Virus record (IMG/VR): IMGVR_UViG_3300020596_000011
Coordinates: 62,001-126,000 of that record
Strand: one strand, 5' to 3'
Source of the DNA: a virus
Length of the DNA: 64,000 bases
Position numbers and translations under genes: made by a program. This document shows, piece by piece, positions 21,531 to 29,530 of this stretch. The notes beneath the pieces are model-generated. The model did not search any database. It was given only the letters and a program-made list of their open reading frames with translations, and was not told where the DNA came from. Position 1 is the stretch's first letter; each line of letters starts with the position of its first letter.

Positions 21531-23894
21531 ATGGCGTTCTTTACTAGAGGTAGCGTCTCCATCCAACGCGACCTCGCAATTGGTCGTAATTTGACGATAG
21601 TCAATCCGGGCTACGTCCAGTTCAACGACGCAGCTTCAAACTTCATACGTCTTCTTGGTCCAAGCACCGTTGTCTCCTCTTACACTATCACTTTGCCTGC
21701 CACTGCTCCAGGCACCAATCAAACTTTACAGTTTGACGGGACAAACTATATCTGGTCTTCCGCTGGGTCGGGTACAGTTACATCTGTAGCCCTCACGGCT
21801 CCCGTAGAATTTAGCGTGTCGGGATCGCCTATAACAGGCGCGGGCACACTAGCAATAACCAAGACGACACAACCAGCCAACTTTGTTTGGGCGGGACCCG
21901 CAACAGGTGGACCGGCGGTGTCTGCGTTTCGTGCGCTTGTTTCAGGAGACATCCCTGTTCTGTCTTACGTCAGTTCAATCACAGCGGGTACTGGACTTTC
22001 GGGCGGAGTAATTACAAGCTCGGGTACTATCAATATAGCCACTACGGGTGTGGCAGCAGCGGCCTACGGGTCAGCTTCCTCTGTAGCCACTTTTACAGTG
22101 AACACCCAAGGGCAACTCACAACAGCAGCAACCACAGCCATTCAAATTGGTCAGTCGCAAGTTACAAGCCTTGTCTCAGACTTAACAGCAAAAGCTGCCA
22201 CCACCCTTCTGCTAAACACGGGTACTGGGCTTACAGGTGGCGGGGACCTTTCGGCTAACCGCACTTTCTCCATAGCCAACACGTCCGTAATAGCGGGCTC
22301 CTACGGGTCTGCGACTCAATCACCGACGTTTACAGTGAACGCGCAAGGGCAACTAACGATTGCGGGCAACACGACAATTGCACCTGCTTTCTCTTCGCTC
22401 ACAAGTACTCCCACTACCCTTGCGGGCTACGGGGTAACCGACGCTATCCAAAACGTCCTGGGTACTCCAAGTATCTCTTCTAACGCAATTGCGAGCCGTC
22501 CCGTTTTTGGGACGGCGGGTCGTCTTTTTGTTTCGACCGACACAAAGCTGTTATTTCGCGACACGGGATCAGCATGGGAAGCCATTGCGGGCTCTGTTAC
22601 GTCGATCGCTACGGGGACCGGACTTACCGGTGGAACGATTACGGGGACAGGGACTATCGCCCTAGCTGATACTGCGGTAGTAGCTGCCGCTTATGGGTCG
22701 GCTTCTGCGGTCGGTACTTTTACAGTAGACGCACAAGGTCGTTTAACAACAGCAGCAACCACAGCCATTCAAATCGGTCAGTCGCAAGTTACAAGCCTTG
22801 TCTCAGACTTAGCAGCAAAAGCTGCCACAGCAACAACAATCACAGCGGGTACTGGGCTTACAGGTGGCGGGGACCTTTCGGCTAACCGCACTTTCTCCAT
22901 AACCAACACGGCAGTGACCCTTGGAGCCTACGGGTCTGCTACTCAAACACCTACGTTTACAGTCAACGCGCAAGGGCAACTTACAGCCGCTGCAAATGTG
23001 CTCATCGCTCCTCTTTTTTCCTCAGTGGCATCGAAACCAACTACCCTTGCGGGCTACGGGATCACTGACGGTATTCAAAACGTCCTAGGTACTCCGAGTA
23101 TCAGCTCAGACCTTATTGCAAACCGCCCTACTTTTGGAACAGCAGGGAGGCTGTTTGTCGGAACGGACACGGCACTCATTTATAGAGACACGGGCGCTGC
23201 GTGGACTGTTCTAAGCCCTTCGTCAGGTGGAACAGTTACATCTGTGGCTTTAAGTCTACCTGCAATTTTTACAGTCAGTGGATCGCCCGTCACAACCACT
23301 GGCACACTGACAGGGACACTAGCGACACAAACGGCAAACATCATATTTGCGGGGCCTTCAACTGGCGGAGCTGCTGTTCCGACTTTTCGCTCGCTCGTTT
23401 CAGCGGATATCCCAACCTTAGACTTTGCGAAAATAACATCAGGTACGGTACCAGTAGGGCAGGGCGGGACAGGAATAACCACCACGCCGTCAAACGGGCA
23501 GATCCCGATAGGAGACGGAACCACTTACTCGGCGGCGGCTTTAACGGCGGGTATCGGGGTCGCTGTTACCAACGGTGCCGGTAGCATTACTTTAGCTGCC
23601 ACAGGAGCTATCCCTGCCACAGTTTCGACAAGTACCTCGTTAACCCTAACCGCAGCTAACTGCGTCGTCATTCTCACGGCAACTACCGCGAGGTCGGTCA
23701 CTCTTCCTACGGCGCCCGTAAACGGGTCTCAGATTATGCTTAAAGACGGAGCAGGTACTGCGGCTACTGCAAACATTTCGGTTGTAGCTGGTGGCGCGGA
23801 CACCTTAGAAGCCCTCGGCACGCCGATAGACGCAGATGGAGCTGCGGTGTGCTACGTTTATTTAACAAGTACGACAAGGTGGTATGTAATCTAA
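21531..23894 (+). CDS. Tail fibre with internal duplication (787 residues)
   Basis: A beta-repetitive fibre. A module of about 209 residues occurs twice (near 165-375 and 375-585), each with TAGTGLTGGGDLSANRTFS, then GSATQ, TLAGYG and FGTAGRLFV. These units are common in phage and prophage fibres. The last 90 residues (SLTLTAANCVVILTATTARS onward) form a fibre-tip domain found in many tail proteins. A single-gene late transcript, ending against a convergent small gene with a 4-base overlap. Confidence 0.85.
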   Translation: MAFFTRGSVSIQRDLAIGRNLTIVNPGYVQFNDAASNFIRLLGPSTVVSSYTITLPATAPGTNQTLQFDGTNYIWSSAGSGTVTSVALTAPVEFSVSGSPITGAGTLAITKTTQPANFVWAGPATGGPAVSAFRALVSGDIPVLSYVSSITAGTGLSGGVITSSGTINIATTGVAAAAYGSASSVATFTVNTQGQLTTAATTAIQIGQSQVTSLVSDLTAKAATTLLLNTGTGLTGGGDLSANRTFSIANTSVIAGSYGSATQSPTFTVNAQGQLTIAGNTTIAPAFSSLTSTPTTLAGYGVTDAIQNVLGTPSISSNAIASRPVFGTAGRLFVSTDTKLLFRDTGSAWEAIAGSVTSIATGTGLTGGTITGTGTIALADTAVVAAAYGSASAVGTFTVDAQGRLTTAATTAIQIGQSQVTSLVSDLAAKAATATTITAGTGLTGGGDLSANRTFSITNTAVTLGAYGSATQTPTFTVNAQGQLTAAANVLIAPLFSSVASKPTTLAGYGITDGIQNVLGTPSISSDLIANRPTFGTAGRLFVGTDTALIYRDTGAAWTVLSPSSGGTVTSVALSLPAIFTVSGSPVTTTGTLTGTLATQTANIIFAGPSTGGAAVPTFRSLVSADIPTLDFAKITSGTVPVGQGGTGITTTPSNGQIPIGDGTTYSAAALTAGIGVAVTNGAGSITLAATGAIPATVSTSTSLTLTAANCVVILTATTARSVTLPTAPVNGSQIMLKDGAGTAATANISVVAGGADTLEALGTPIDADGAAVCYVYLTSTTRWYVI
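22050..23205 (+). repeat. 627-bp internal duplication in fibre gene
   Basis: Two copies with 627-bp (209-codon) period; AACAGCAGCAACCACAGCCA recurs at 22121 and 22748. Confidence 0.85.
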
Positions 23895-24043
23895 GGTTTT
23901 TTGGTCAGTTCTTCCATTAGACGCTTTACCTGTTCCGTGGAGTGTTTAAGCTGTTTGATACGTTCCTCTAAGGTCATGTGAGGAGGCGGTTCTTTGATTT
24001 CTTTGGTTTTTTTCCATGCGTCTAAACTAATCACTTTTGTCAT
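23891..24043 (-). CDS. Small charged protein, MTK(V/I)ISL family copy 1 (50 residues)
   Basis: Start placed at the ATG at 24043; the longer frame has no ribosome site. It is a charged helical peptide beginning MTKVISLDAW. The protein at 25469-25753 begins MTKIISLGTY, so the two share an N-terminal motif. A weak sigma-28-like site (TCAAAAAT, 11 bases, CCAATACC) lies at 24056-24082. Function unknown. Confidence 0.6.
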   Translation of the reverse strand: MTKVISLDAWKKTKEIKEPPPHMTLEERIKQLKHSTEQVKRLMEELTKKP

Positions 24044-24129
24044 GCGGAACCCTAAGGTATTGGGACGGTTGAGTATTTTTGAAACCTGTAGTGGGATACG
24101 ATTAACTTTACAATTCACTGACGCGTGCG

Positions 24130-24136
24130 GTAAAAT
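24130..24136 (+). promoter_or_regulatory. GTAAAAT-class (late) promoter
   Basis: GTAAAAT 30 bases before the ATG at 24167. Confidence 0.55.
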
Positions 24137-24166
24137 GTGAAAAGACTTTACAACTAGGAGACTATA

Positions 24167-24466
24167 ATGCCAATTACTTCAGATACACAACAAAGACTCG
24201 AAATCGCTCTTGCTAGCTCTACAGCCGCGGCTGACCTTCTCGCCTTAGCAAGTGCTGGTTCAGTTATTGCCCAGACTCCCCCTGCGGCAGCACCTACGTT
24301 TACCCCCGCATCTGCTCTCACAGGTGTTGACGGTACAGGAAGCAACGCAGCTCCTTTGGCTGGAACTAACACACGCCTCGGTGGTCATGACACCCAAATC
24401 GTAGCTTTGACCTCTTTGGTCAACAGCTTGCGGACTAAGTTGATTGACGCTGGAATTCTCGTTTAA
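24167..24466 (+). CDS. Small virion-type protein (99 residues)
   Basis: An Ala/Leu-rich helical N-terminus (TQQRLEIALASSTAAADLL), a Pro/Ala linker and a C-terminal helix with hydrophobic heptads (IVALTSLVNSLRTKLIDAG), suggesting an oligomer-forming virion accessory protein. The late-type promoter supports this. No family recognised. Confidence 0.65.
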   Translation: MPITSDTQQRLEIALASSTAAADLLALASAGSVIAQTPPAAAPTFTPASALTGVDGTGSNAAPLAGTNTRLGGHDTQIVALTSLVNSLRTKLIDAGILV

Positions 24467-24805
24467 TCACTTGATCCTGTAGCTTCGCAAAACATTTTTA
24501 TTATTTTTAGCGCGCGCGAGCTTCATGTGCTCTTGCGCTTCTTTGTTTTTTGCTATTGTGCCTTCGAGCGTGCTGGGTTGGTTGGCTTTGAGATGTCTTA
24601 GAGCTTGCTCAAAGCTCGCACATTCGACTACATCGTCAGCGCCCTGGTCAAACTGGTCATACGAACCCCAGCGTTTAGTCGACCGGTCGTACACATCTAC
24701 GTTGTGTTGACCGTCTTCTCGGTACACCTTTGCATTGTCGGCATAGTAAGTGTAAGCGCCATGGTCGGCGGCTTCTTTATTAAAGATATTTATCACGTCG
24801 GTCAT
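24467..24805 (-). CDS. Unknown 112-residue protein
   Basis: Start at the ATG at 24805, overlapping the stop of the tiny upstream gene as TAATG. Charged, with many His, Tyr and Asp in the first half and a basic C-terminus. No family recognised. It is last in a minus-strand run of small genes from 25753. Confidence 0.65.
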   Translation of the reverse strand: MTDVINIFNKEAADHGAYTYYADNAKVYREDGQHNVDVYDRSTKRWGSYDQFDQGADDVVECASFEQALRHLKANQPSTLEGTIAKNKEAQEHMKLARAKNNKNVLRSYRIK

Positions 24806-24879
24806 TATTCTTTCCAATCAAAAGCGAACCACAAGAAAAATAAAATCCCAAAAAGCAAATAAAAGGTCAAATGTTCCAC
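24805..24879 (-). CDS. Tiny single-span membrane peptide (24 residues)
   Basis: A GTG at 24879 opens 24 codons reading MEHLTFYLLFGILFFLW and a short charged tail: one membrane helix. It ends as TAATG on the next start. The ribosome site is weak. Coupling and composition support it; size makes it uncertain. Confidence 0.45.
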   Translation of the reverse strand: MEHLTFYLLFGILFFLWFAFDWKE

Positions 24880-24893
24880 TGCGCGCTTCTTTC

Positions 24894-25130
24894 TTAGTAC
24901 TCGGAGGGTTCGTGCCAGACTTTAGTTAGTTCTTCCGAGAACCGCCCGCTGGTAGCGTACTCGGGGTCTTGCAGTGTAATGTCGGGCGAGATGGTGCAGC
25001 CTAGCGCCCTCGCTTGATCAAGCGCATGGTTGACAGCAGAAGGCGCATAAGACATGCGACCGTCTGCGTACCTACGAGCCCAAAAACCCAACTCTTCAAC
25101 TAAACGTCTTAGTGCGTCTTCATGTGTCAT
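24894..25130 (-). CDS. Unknown 78-residue protein
   Basis: The ATG at 25130 overlaps the upstream gene by 11 bases. Mostly helical (THEDALRRLVEELGFWARRY) with an acidic end. No family recognised; part of the small-gene run. Confidence 0.65.
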   Translation of the reverse strand: MTHEDALRRLVEELGFWARRYADGRMSYAPSAVNHALDQARALGCTISPDITLQDPEYATSGRFSEELTKVWHEPSEY

Positions 25131-25440
25131 GTAGCACCTTTACTTGATGTTCTGCTTGTTTAATCAACTCGTCCATAGCATCCGTTTGCCAAGTCATGTA
25201 AAACCGGAGTGTCCCAAACTTCTCTTTTACTTGAGACGCTTTTGGGCGCGCACCCTCCTCGTCCGCTGGTTCATCTGCTATTAAGCATTCAAGCTTTTCA
25301 CTCAGTCGCCGAATGGCAGGTTCCCAAGCGTCCGGTACGTCAAAACCCCAACACATACAGGTGGATCTTGCACTTGCTTGGCGGTCTGCGTAAAGCAGCG
25401 GGAAGTCTCTACAGAGAGCGTCGTCTAGTTCAGCCTTCAT
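25120..25440 (-). CDS. Unknown 106-residue protein of a widespread phage family
   Basis: Start at the ATG at 25440, GAGGACG upstream. The block VKEKFGTLRFYMTW near 80 and the helix after it are shared by many hypothetical phage and bacterial proteins of unknown function; the Cys pair that often follows in that family is missing. An earlier CMCWGF segment is present. Function unknown. Confidence 0.65.
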   Translation of the reverse strand: MKAELDDALCRDFPLLYADRQASARSTCMCWGFDVPDAWEPAIRRLSEKLECLIADEPADEEGARPKASQVKEKFGTLRFYMTWQTDAMDELIKQAEHQVKVLHDT

Positions 25441-25468
25441 GTCCGTCCTCACTGTTTGGGTAGTCTGT

Positions 25469-25753
25469 CTATGGGAGGTTGGCGGCTTTTAAATCCCGCC
25501 TTGCCTTGGCAATACGCTCTTTTAGCACTTTACGGGTTTCGTCAGATGGGTCCTCGTTTAGCCAACCTTCATTCTGTTCTTGAAAGCGCTTTAGCTCAGC
25601 TCGCTCTGTTTTGGTCAAAGCCATTCTCGAAGGTGCTTCTTGTGCTATTGCGAGAGCGCTCACACGAGAAGGTTTTTTTACCTTCTTAGGCTTCTCTACT
25701 TCTTCTATTATCCCAGTTGCTCTATAAGTACCTAAACTAATTATCTTTGTCAT
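25469..25753 (-). CDS. Charged helical protein, MTK(V/I)ISL family copy 2 (94 residues)
   Basis: Start at the ATG at 25753 behind AGGAG. It begins MTKIISLGTY like the protein at 23891, then has Lys/Glu-rich helices. Promoter at 25787-25813. Likely a small early protein; function unknown. Confidence 0.7.
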   Translation of the reverse strand: MTKIISLGTYRATGIIEEVEKPKKVKKPSRVSALAIAQEAPSRMALTKTERAELKRFQEQNEGWLNEDPSDETRKVLKERIAKARRDLKAANLP

Positions 25754-25786
25754 GCAATCTCCTGCTTGTTTCAAACTCTACCTATG

Positions 25787-25813
25787 GTTTCGGACGTGTC
25801 CGTTCAGACTTTA
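25787..25813 (-). promoter_or_regulatory. Sigma-28-like promoter
   Basis: Minus strand: TAAAGTCT, 11 bases, TCCGAAAC, about 35 bases before the ATG at 25753. Confidence 0.65.
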
Positions 25814-25827
25814 GCATTATTTTCAGT

Positions 25828-26166
25828 TTACTGAAAAAAAGCTAGCGGATGTGTCCATGAGTATTCCTGTGCCCATTCTCGTGGCGTTAACGGTCTAGTA
25901 GTCCAAGAGAGATTTGAAAACTGCGCACCAAGCAATTCTGGCAAGACTTGGGTGACCATCTGCGTGCGCTCGGTGCTGTGTTTGTGTGTGAATGCGGTGC
26001 TCACAATCGACAATTCGGCAAAGCCATCAGTCAGGCCGTTTGCGCTATGGATTACGATTTTTACAAGAGGGTCGCTCCAGTACGTAGACAACACCTTTCT
26101 AAGATGTTCTTCCAATTGACCTATTACCACTTCTGTTGCCGATACGTCGTTGAAAAGCTCAGTCAT
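25828..26166 (-). CDS. Unknown 112-residue protein
   Basis: Overlaps the upstream gene by 8 bases. Mixed alpha/beta character with several Trp near the end. No family recognised. Third of four overlapping genes starting with the metallopeptidase at 26769. Confidence 0.65.
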   Translation of the reverse strand: MTELFNDVSATEVVIGQLEEHLRKVLSTYWSDPLVKIVIHSANGLTDGFAELSIVSTAFTHKHSTERTQMVTQVLPELLGAQFSNLSWTTRPLTPREWAQEYSWTHPLAFFQ

Positions 26167-26371
26167 TCGACTCCCAGAGTTGTTCCATGCGCTCGGTTAA
26201 TCTTACGACTTCCCGCGCAGTGTCCGTTCTAAATTCTGTAGAAAACCAGTTAGTAGGGGCTTCGTTCAAGAAGCGAAGCAGAGCCGCACGCTGCCGCGCC
26301 GTGTGTAGGTATTCCGAGGGTATGTATTCCGTCAAGATGCCTGATAAACTCGACGGGTAGTGATGCGTCAT
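26159..26371 (-). CDS. Unknown 70-residue helical protein
   Basis: The ATG at 26371 overlaps the stop of the metallopeptidase gene as ATGA. Composed of amphipathic helices (TARQRAALLRFLNEAP). No family recognised. Confidence 0.65.
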   Translation of the reverse strand: MTHHYPSSLSGILTEYIPSEYLHTARQRAALLRFLNEAPTNWFSTEFRTDTAREVVRLTERMEQLWESND

Positions 26372-26769
26372 TCTTTCTCCTTCATTAGGTAGTCTAGATA
26401 ATCTTCTTGCCCTGCCGCAATATACGCTAGCGTCTCATAAGGAATTGATGCGTAAGCCTGTTCGTGCGACATGCCCTTCATGCGGTTTTTAATATAGTAC
26501 GAAAGATAGGAACTGTAAAACTTAAGCCAGCCAATTTCTCGCACCTGCAAGCAGTGAACATTTTCGTGGGCGCGCACCTTGGGGTCAATCTCTACCTCAA
26601 AGAAAAACACGATAGGGTAAAGTACGAACCCGCTCGGTATTTTCTTACTGCTAGTGGGTAGATGTACAAACACCGAGCACGCTTCTCCTTTTAGTGGAGG
26701 CAGAAATTTTAGCTCAACCATTGAAAGGTTAAGCCACAGTAACAACGCTATTAGTATCCACCGCTTCAT
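26368..26769 (-). CDS. Membrane-anchored zinc metallopeptidase-like protein (133 residues)
   Basis: Start at the ATG at 26769, behind GGAG. Residues 3-20 form a signal anchor. AHENVHCLQ gives HExxH (His68, Glu69, His72) and YETLAY supplies a downstream glutamate (Glu112), the pattern of minimal gluzincin-type peptidases. With export, it would act at the periplasmic face of the membrane. The substrate is unknown. It heads a run of overlapping genes. Confidence 0.65.
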   Translation of the reverse strand: MKRWILIALLLWLNLSMVELKFLPPLKGEACSVFVHLPTSSKKIPSGFVLYPIVFFFEVEIDPKVRAHENVHCLQVREIGWLKFYSSYLSYYIKNRMKGMSHEQAYASIPYETLAYIAAGQEDYLDYLMKEKE

Positions 26770-26783
26770 AGTACTCCAAGTCC

Positions 26784-27098
26784 TTAACAATATTCCGTGG
26801 AATCGTCTTCGTCCGTAGGGGTGGGTGCAAGAGGTTCAAAGAATTTTGCTGGGTTTGCCGTGCCGTGTACCTGTTTTAAGTTGGTGACGTCTAAGTTGAT
26901 ACCAAGCGGCACGCGGTCGCCTTTCATATTGCAGCACGCAATTCCCGTCACGTGTGCGCCCGAAGAAACCGATGTAGTTTTAAAAATTTTAAAGACTAAA
27001 CGGCTACGTCCCATTTCATGAGTGGCGTAGAACACCTGGGTAGTTTTAGGGTTTTGGAGCTGTATGCGGGCGTGTGTGAAACATTCTGTCAAGTTCAT
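26784..27098 (-). CDS. Unknown 104-residue protein
   Basis: Beta-rich centre (SRLVFKIFKTTSVSSGAHV) and an acidic tail. Lies 36 bases after the sigma-28-like site at 27134 and probably opens the operon running to 25828. No family recognised. Confidence 0.7.
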   Translation of the reverse strand: MNLTECFTHARIQLQNPKTTQVFYATHEMGRSRLVFKIFKTTSVSSGAHVTGIACCNMKGDRVPLGINLDVTNLKQVHGTANPAKFFEPLAPTPTDEDDSTEYC

Positions 27099-27133
27099 AA
27101 AAATCTCCTACGTGCGAACTAAGTCTACATTAG

Positions 27134-27159
27134 TTATCGGCAGGAATTTTCAAACTTGA
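27134..27159 (-). promoter_or_regulatory. Sigma-28-like promoter
   Basis: Minus strand: TCAAGTTT, 10 bases, GCCGATAA. The -10 half is the exact FliA consensus; the spacer is one base shorter than in the other sites. Confidence 0.7.
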
Positions 27160-27165
27160 GGAAAA

Positions 27166-27324
27166 TTATTTCTTTTCTTCTTTATTTCTGTACTTGAGAA
27201 AAGTCTCGTTTTGTTTCGCCCAGATAGCGTGGAAGGCTGTAAGTTCTAGCTCTTTTACGCGCTTGTCGAGTTCTTTAATAATTTCAAGCAGGTCTTTAAC
27301 GGTAGGCTTGGCGGGCAACTTCAC
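27166..27324 (-). CDS. Small charged helical protein (52 residues)
   Basis: GTG at 27324 with AAGGAG 5 bases upstream. It encodes a Lys/Glu-rich protein with a coiled-coil-like segment (VKDLLEIIKELDKRVKELEL) and a basic tail. Follows thyX by 55 bases. Function unknown. Confidence 0.7.
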   Translation of the reverse strand: MKLPAKPTVKDLLEIIKELDKRVKELELTAFHAIWAKQNETFLKYRNKEEKK

Positions 27325-27379
27325 GATAACTCCTTAAGAAGATCAAGATGGACCTATATTGGGAAAGACTGGTAGGGAG

Positions 27380-28030
27380 CTAAAGCCATTTTTTGGCTTG
27401 CCCGATAGCCGGAAACTGTTCACAAAAAACGTGTTGTATAGCCAAAGCGATATCTCTGTGTTCTTTTTGCGTTGAGACATCGGTCCTAAGGTCGAGGTAG
27501 TGTATCCAGTTGCGGAGGTTGTTTGTCATGTAAAGAGTTGTAGAGGTACCTAAAGGAAGGAGAAAACGCGCTTGCTCTTTAGCAATGTTTTTATCTAACG
27601 CCTCTTGGTAAAGCCTAGTGCTTAAGCTCTGAACTTGAATTTGCGCGTCCAGAAACCACGCAAGGTCTTCTTCGGACATATCATCTAAGGAGTTCTGACG
27701 GTTTTTCTTATCTTGCCTGCGGGCAGGGTAAGTCTCAAATTCAGTAACCGCTGCGTAGCGCTGCGAAAACTCTTGAAACGTTGCAGACCTATGCCGAAGA
27801 ATTTGTGCAGCTATGGCGCGTGAAGTAGTGATCTCCACTGTCATGTAAGCGTGTTCAAAGACAGACCAGTGGCTGTGCTCTATGCAGTAGTTCAAAAGTT
27901 TAGAGGCTGTTTCGTTGTTCATCTGGTTCGAGGGGTTAGACACGCGCGCCACGTAAGCTGAAAGCTGCTCTGCTGACATATGCTCTAGGTCACCCACGCC
28001 CTTGGTCACCGATACTAGTTTCACTTTCAA
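27380..28030 (-). CDS. thyX: Flavin-dependent thymidylate synthase ThyX
   Basis: A 216-residue enzyme making dTMP from dUMP with FAD, NADPH and methylene-tetrahydrofolate. The family signature RHRx7S is exact: RHR at 79-81 and Ser89, within RHRSATFQEFSQRY. Length matches the family. TTG start at 28030, 7 bases after the stop of the upstream ADP-ribosyltransferase gene. With the dCMP deaminase at 57140 it supplies thymidine nucleotides for phage DNA. Confidence 0.95.
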   Translation of the reverse strand: MKVKLVSVTKGVGDLEHMSAEQLSAYVARVSNPSNQMNNETASKLLNYCIEHSHWSVFEHAYMTVEITTSRAIAAQILRHRSATFQEFSQRYAAVTEFETYPARRQDKKNRQNSLDDMSEEDLAWFLDAQIQVQSLSTRLYQEALDKNIAKEQARFLLPLGTSTTLYMTNNLRNWIHYLDLRTDVSTQKEHRDIALAIQHVFCEQFPAIGQAKKWL

Positions 28031-28039
28031 AATATGATC

Positions 28040-29530
28040 TCATTTCTTGCTTTGTTTGGGGAGCGTGTCCGGCTTTTTAACGTCTTTCAATTCGTTTATT
28101 GTTTCATGGTCAGCGTTCTCTAGCGCATTGTTAAACTCGTCGGTCTCATTCTTCGGATCGTAGCTGTAGTGCCCGATTTTTGAAATATTTACACCGTGGT
28201 GATTATTTAAGTGATCGATCACATCATTTGCAGCAGCCCTGTGGGTGCCTGTGACAAGAGACCCATTCCCCATCTCACCATCGATCATGAAAGGCGGGAT
28301 TTTGTTTTCACCTTTTATTTGAGACACGACCATTTGATGCACGTGCGGCCAATCGTGCACGACGTGGATCGGGTTGAAGTTTTGCGGATAATAAGGTTTC
28401 TGTGAGAATTTAGCAATAGTCTGTTTTAAAGCATGCGGTAAGTTGTTTGATTTTATGAGAGGGTTCTTCGGCGGTTTTGGAATTGCAATCTTTTTGGGAG
28501 CTTCAAAATCTGTTCCCGAACTCGATTCATCACGGGGATGCCCAACTTCGATATCTTTGCTGCTCACTTTGAAGTGTGCCTCGGGGTGTGCGACGACGAT
28601 TTCTTCTTCACTTGAATGGACTGGGTTGTGCCCTGGATAAAGTGAATGGCCGCCGGTGTGCAGCACGTCTCTTAAGGGGACGTCCTTTTTCATGATGAGG
28701 TGGTGAGGGTGATCTTCTGAATCGTGCTCCCCCCGCCCTGTAGCGAAACGCGTAGCCATGTCACGACTAAGAGACCAAGAGGACATGTGAGCCGAAGGGA
28801 TTGTTACGGTTTTGTGGCGGTCCACTTTTGAAGCCTTCCCTACAGTGTAGGGGGACATACCGCCTTCGAGGTATTTTTCCTCGTCATGGTCTGTTACACC
28901 TAGTGAATCTTTCACCCGCTTTGCATAGCTTCCACCCACACCTCTATAGACCGTGATGTGCGGCTCGCCGTTAATCATTTTCTTGTTAATGTGGCTGTCG
29001 TTCATAATCGCTTTCTGTGAAGCAATCATGTGGTTAACGAGGTGAGGGGTTTGGTGCTTATGCTCGTCTGAGTGGCCCTTGTCACCTCTATGCGTTTCAA
29101 TGTGTTCAGGCTCCCCCGTGTACATCGCTTTAATAGCCGCAAAATGGCTGGGCTCCACTTTTCTCTCGTATGAGTTCCAGAAGTCCCCAGATTGCTGCTC
29201 ACCTTCCTCGGCGCCTCCACCTTGGTAGTTGGGGTGCGCTAAGATGGCTCCTGTGGAAAATTGCTCGTCAGGCGCGTGGCTCCATGCGTGTCTGAGTTGC
29301 TCTCTTGAGAGGTCCGGGTGTAGGTTGCCCGCTAAATTGTACAGTACATCCGATATTTGATCTTTGGGCGCGTGCTTCAGGTATTTTTCAACGTGACTTG
29401 GGGGAATAGGGTGTTCTTGTGCAGCAAGCATTTGAAAACCGCTGTGGTGTCTCAGTTTGTGTGCCACTGCGATGGCTTTGTCCCAGTCCTGTGTCTGGGC
29501 GTAATGGTCTAAAAGTTGGTAGTCGTTCAT
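28040..29530 (-). CDS. ADP-ribosyltransferase (R-S-E class) with C-terminal ParB/Srx-like domain
   Basis: A 496-residue protein. Residues 185-325 show the three marks of arginine-type mono-ADP-ribosyltransferases: Arg196 in ITVYRGVGG, the Ser block SSWSLSRD near 250-257 followed by a TRFATG helix, and the ExE motif at 308-310 in SSEEEIVV. It would transfer ADP-ribose from NAD to a host target, as Alt and Mod enzymes of T4 do. Residues 385-440 (PPFMIDGE, then LVTGTHRAAANDVI) resemble a ParB/sulfiredoxin-type fold. The first 100 residues are helical and unassigned. It overlaps the Nudix-GNAT gene by 4 bases (ATGA). Confidence 0.75.
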   Translation of the reverse strand: MNDYQLLDHYAQTQDWDKAIAVAHKLRHHSGFQMLAAQEHPIPPSHVEKYLKHAPKDQISDVLYNLAGNLHPDLSREQLRHAWSHAPDEQFSTGAILAHPNYQGGGAEEGEQQSGDFWNSYERKVEPSHFAAIKAMYTGEPEHIETHRGDKGHSDEHKHQTPHLVNHMIASQKAIMNDSHINKKMINGEPHITVYRGVGGSYAKRVKDSLGVTDHDEEKYLEGGMSPYTVGKASKVDRHKTVTIPSAHMSSWSLSRDMATRFATGRGEHDSEDHPHHLIMKKDVPLRDVLHTGGHSLYPGHNPVHSSEEEIVVAHPEAHFKVSSKDIEVGHPRDESSSGTDFEAPKKIAIPKPPKNPLIKSNNLPHALKQTIAKFSQKPYYPQNFNPIHVVHDWPHVHQMVVSQIKGENKIPPFMIDGEMGNGSLVTGTHRAAANDVIDHLNNHHGVNISKIGHYSYDPKNETDEFNNALENADHETINELKDVKKPDTLPKQSKK

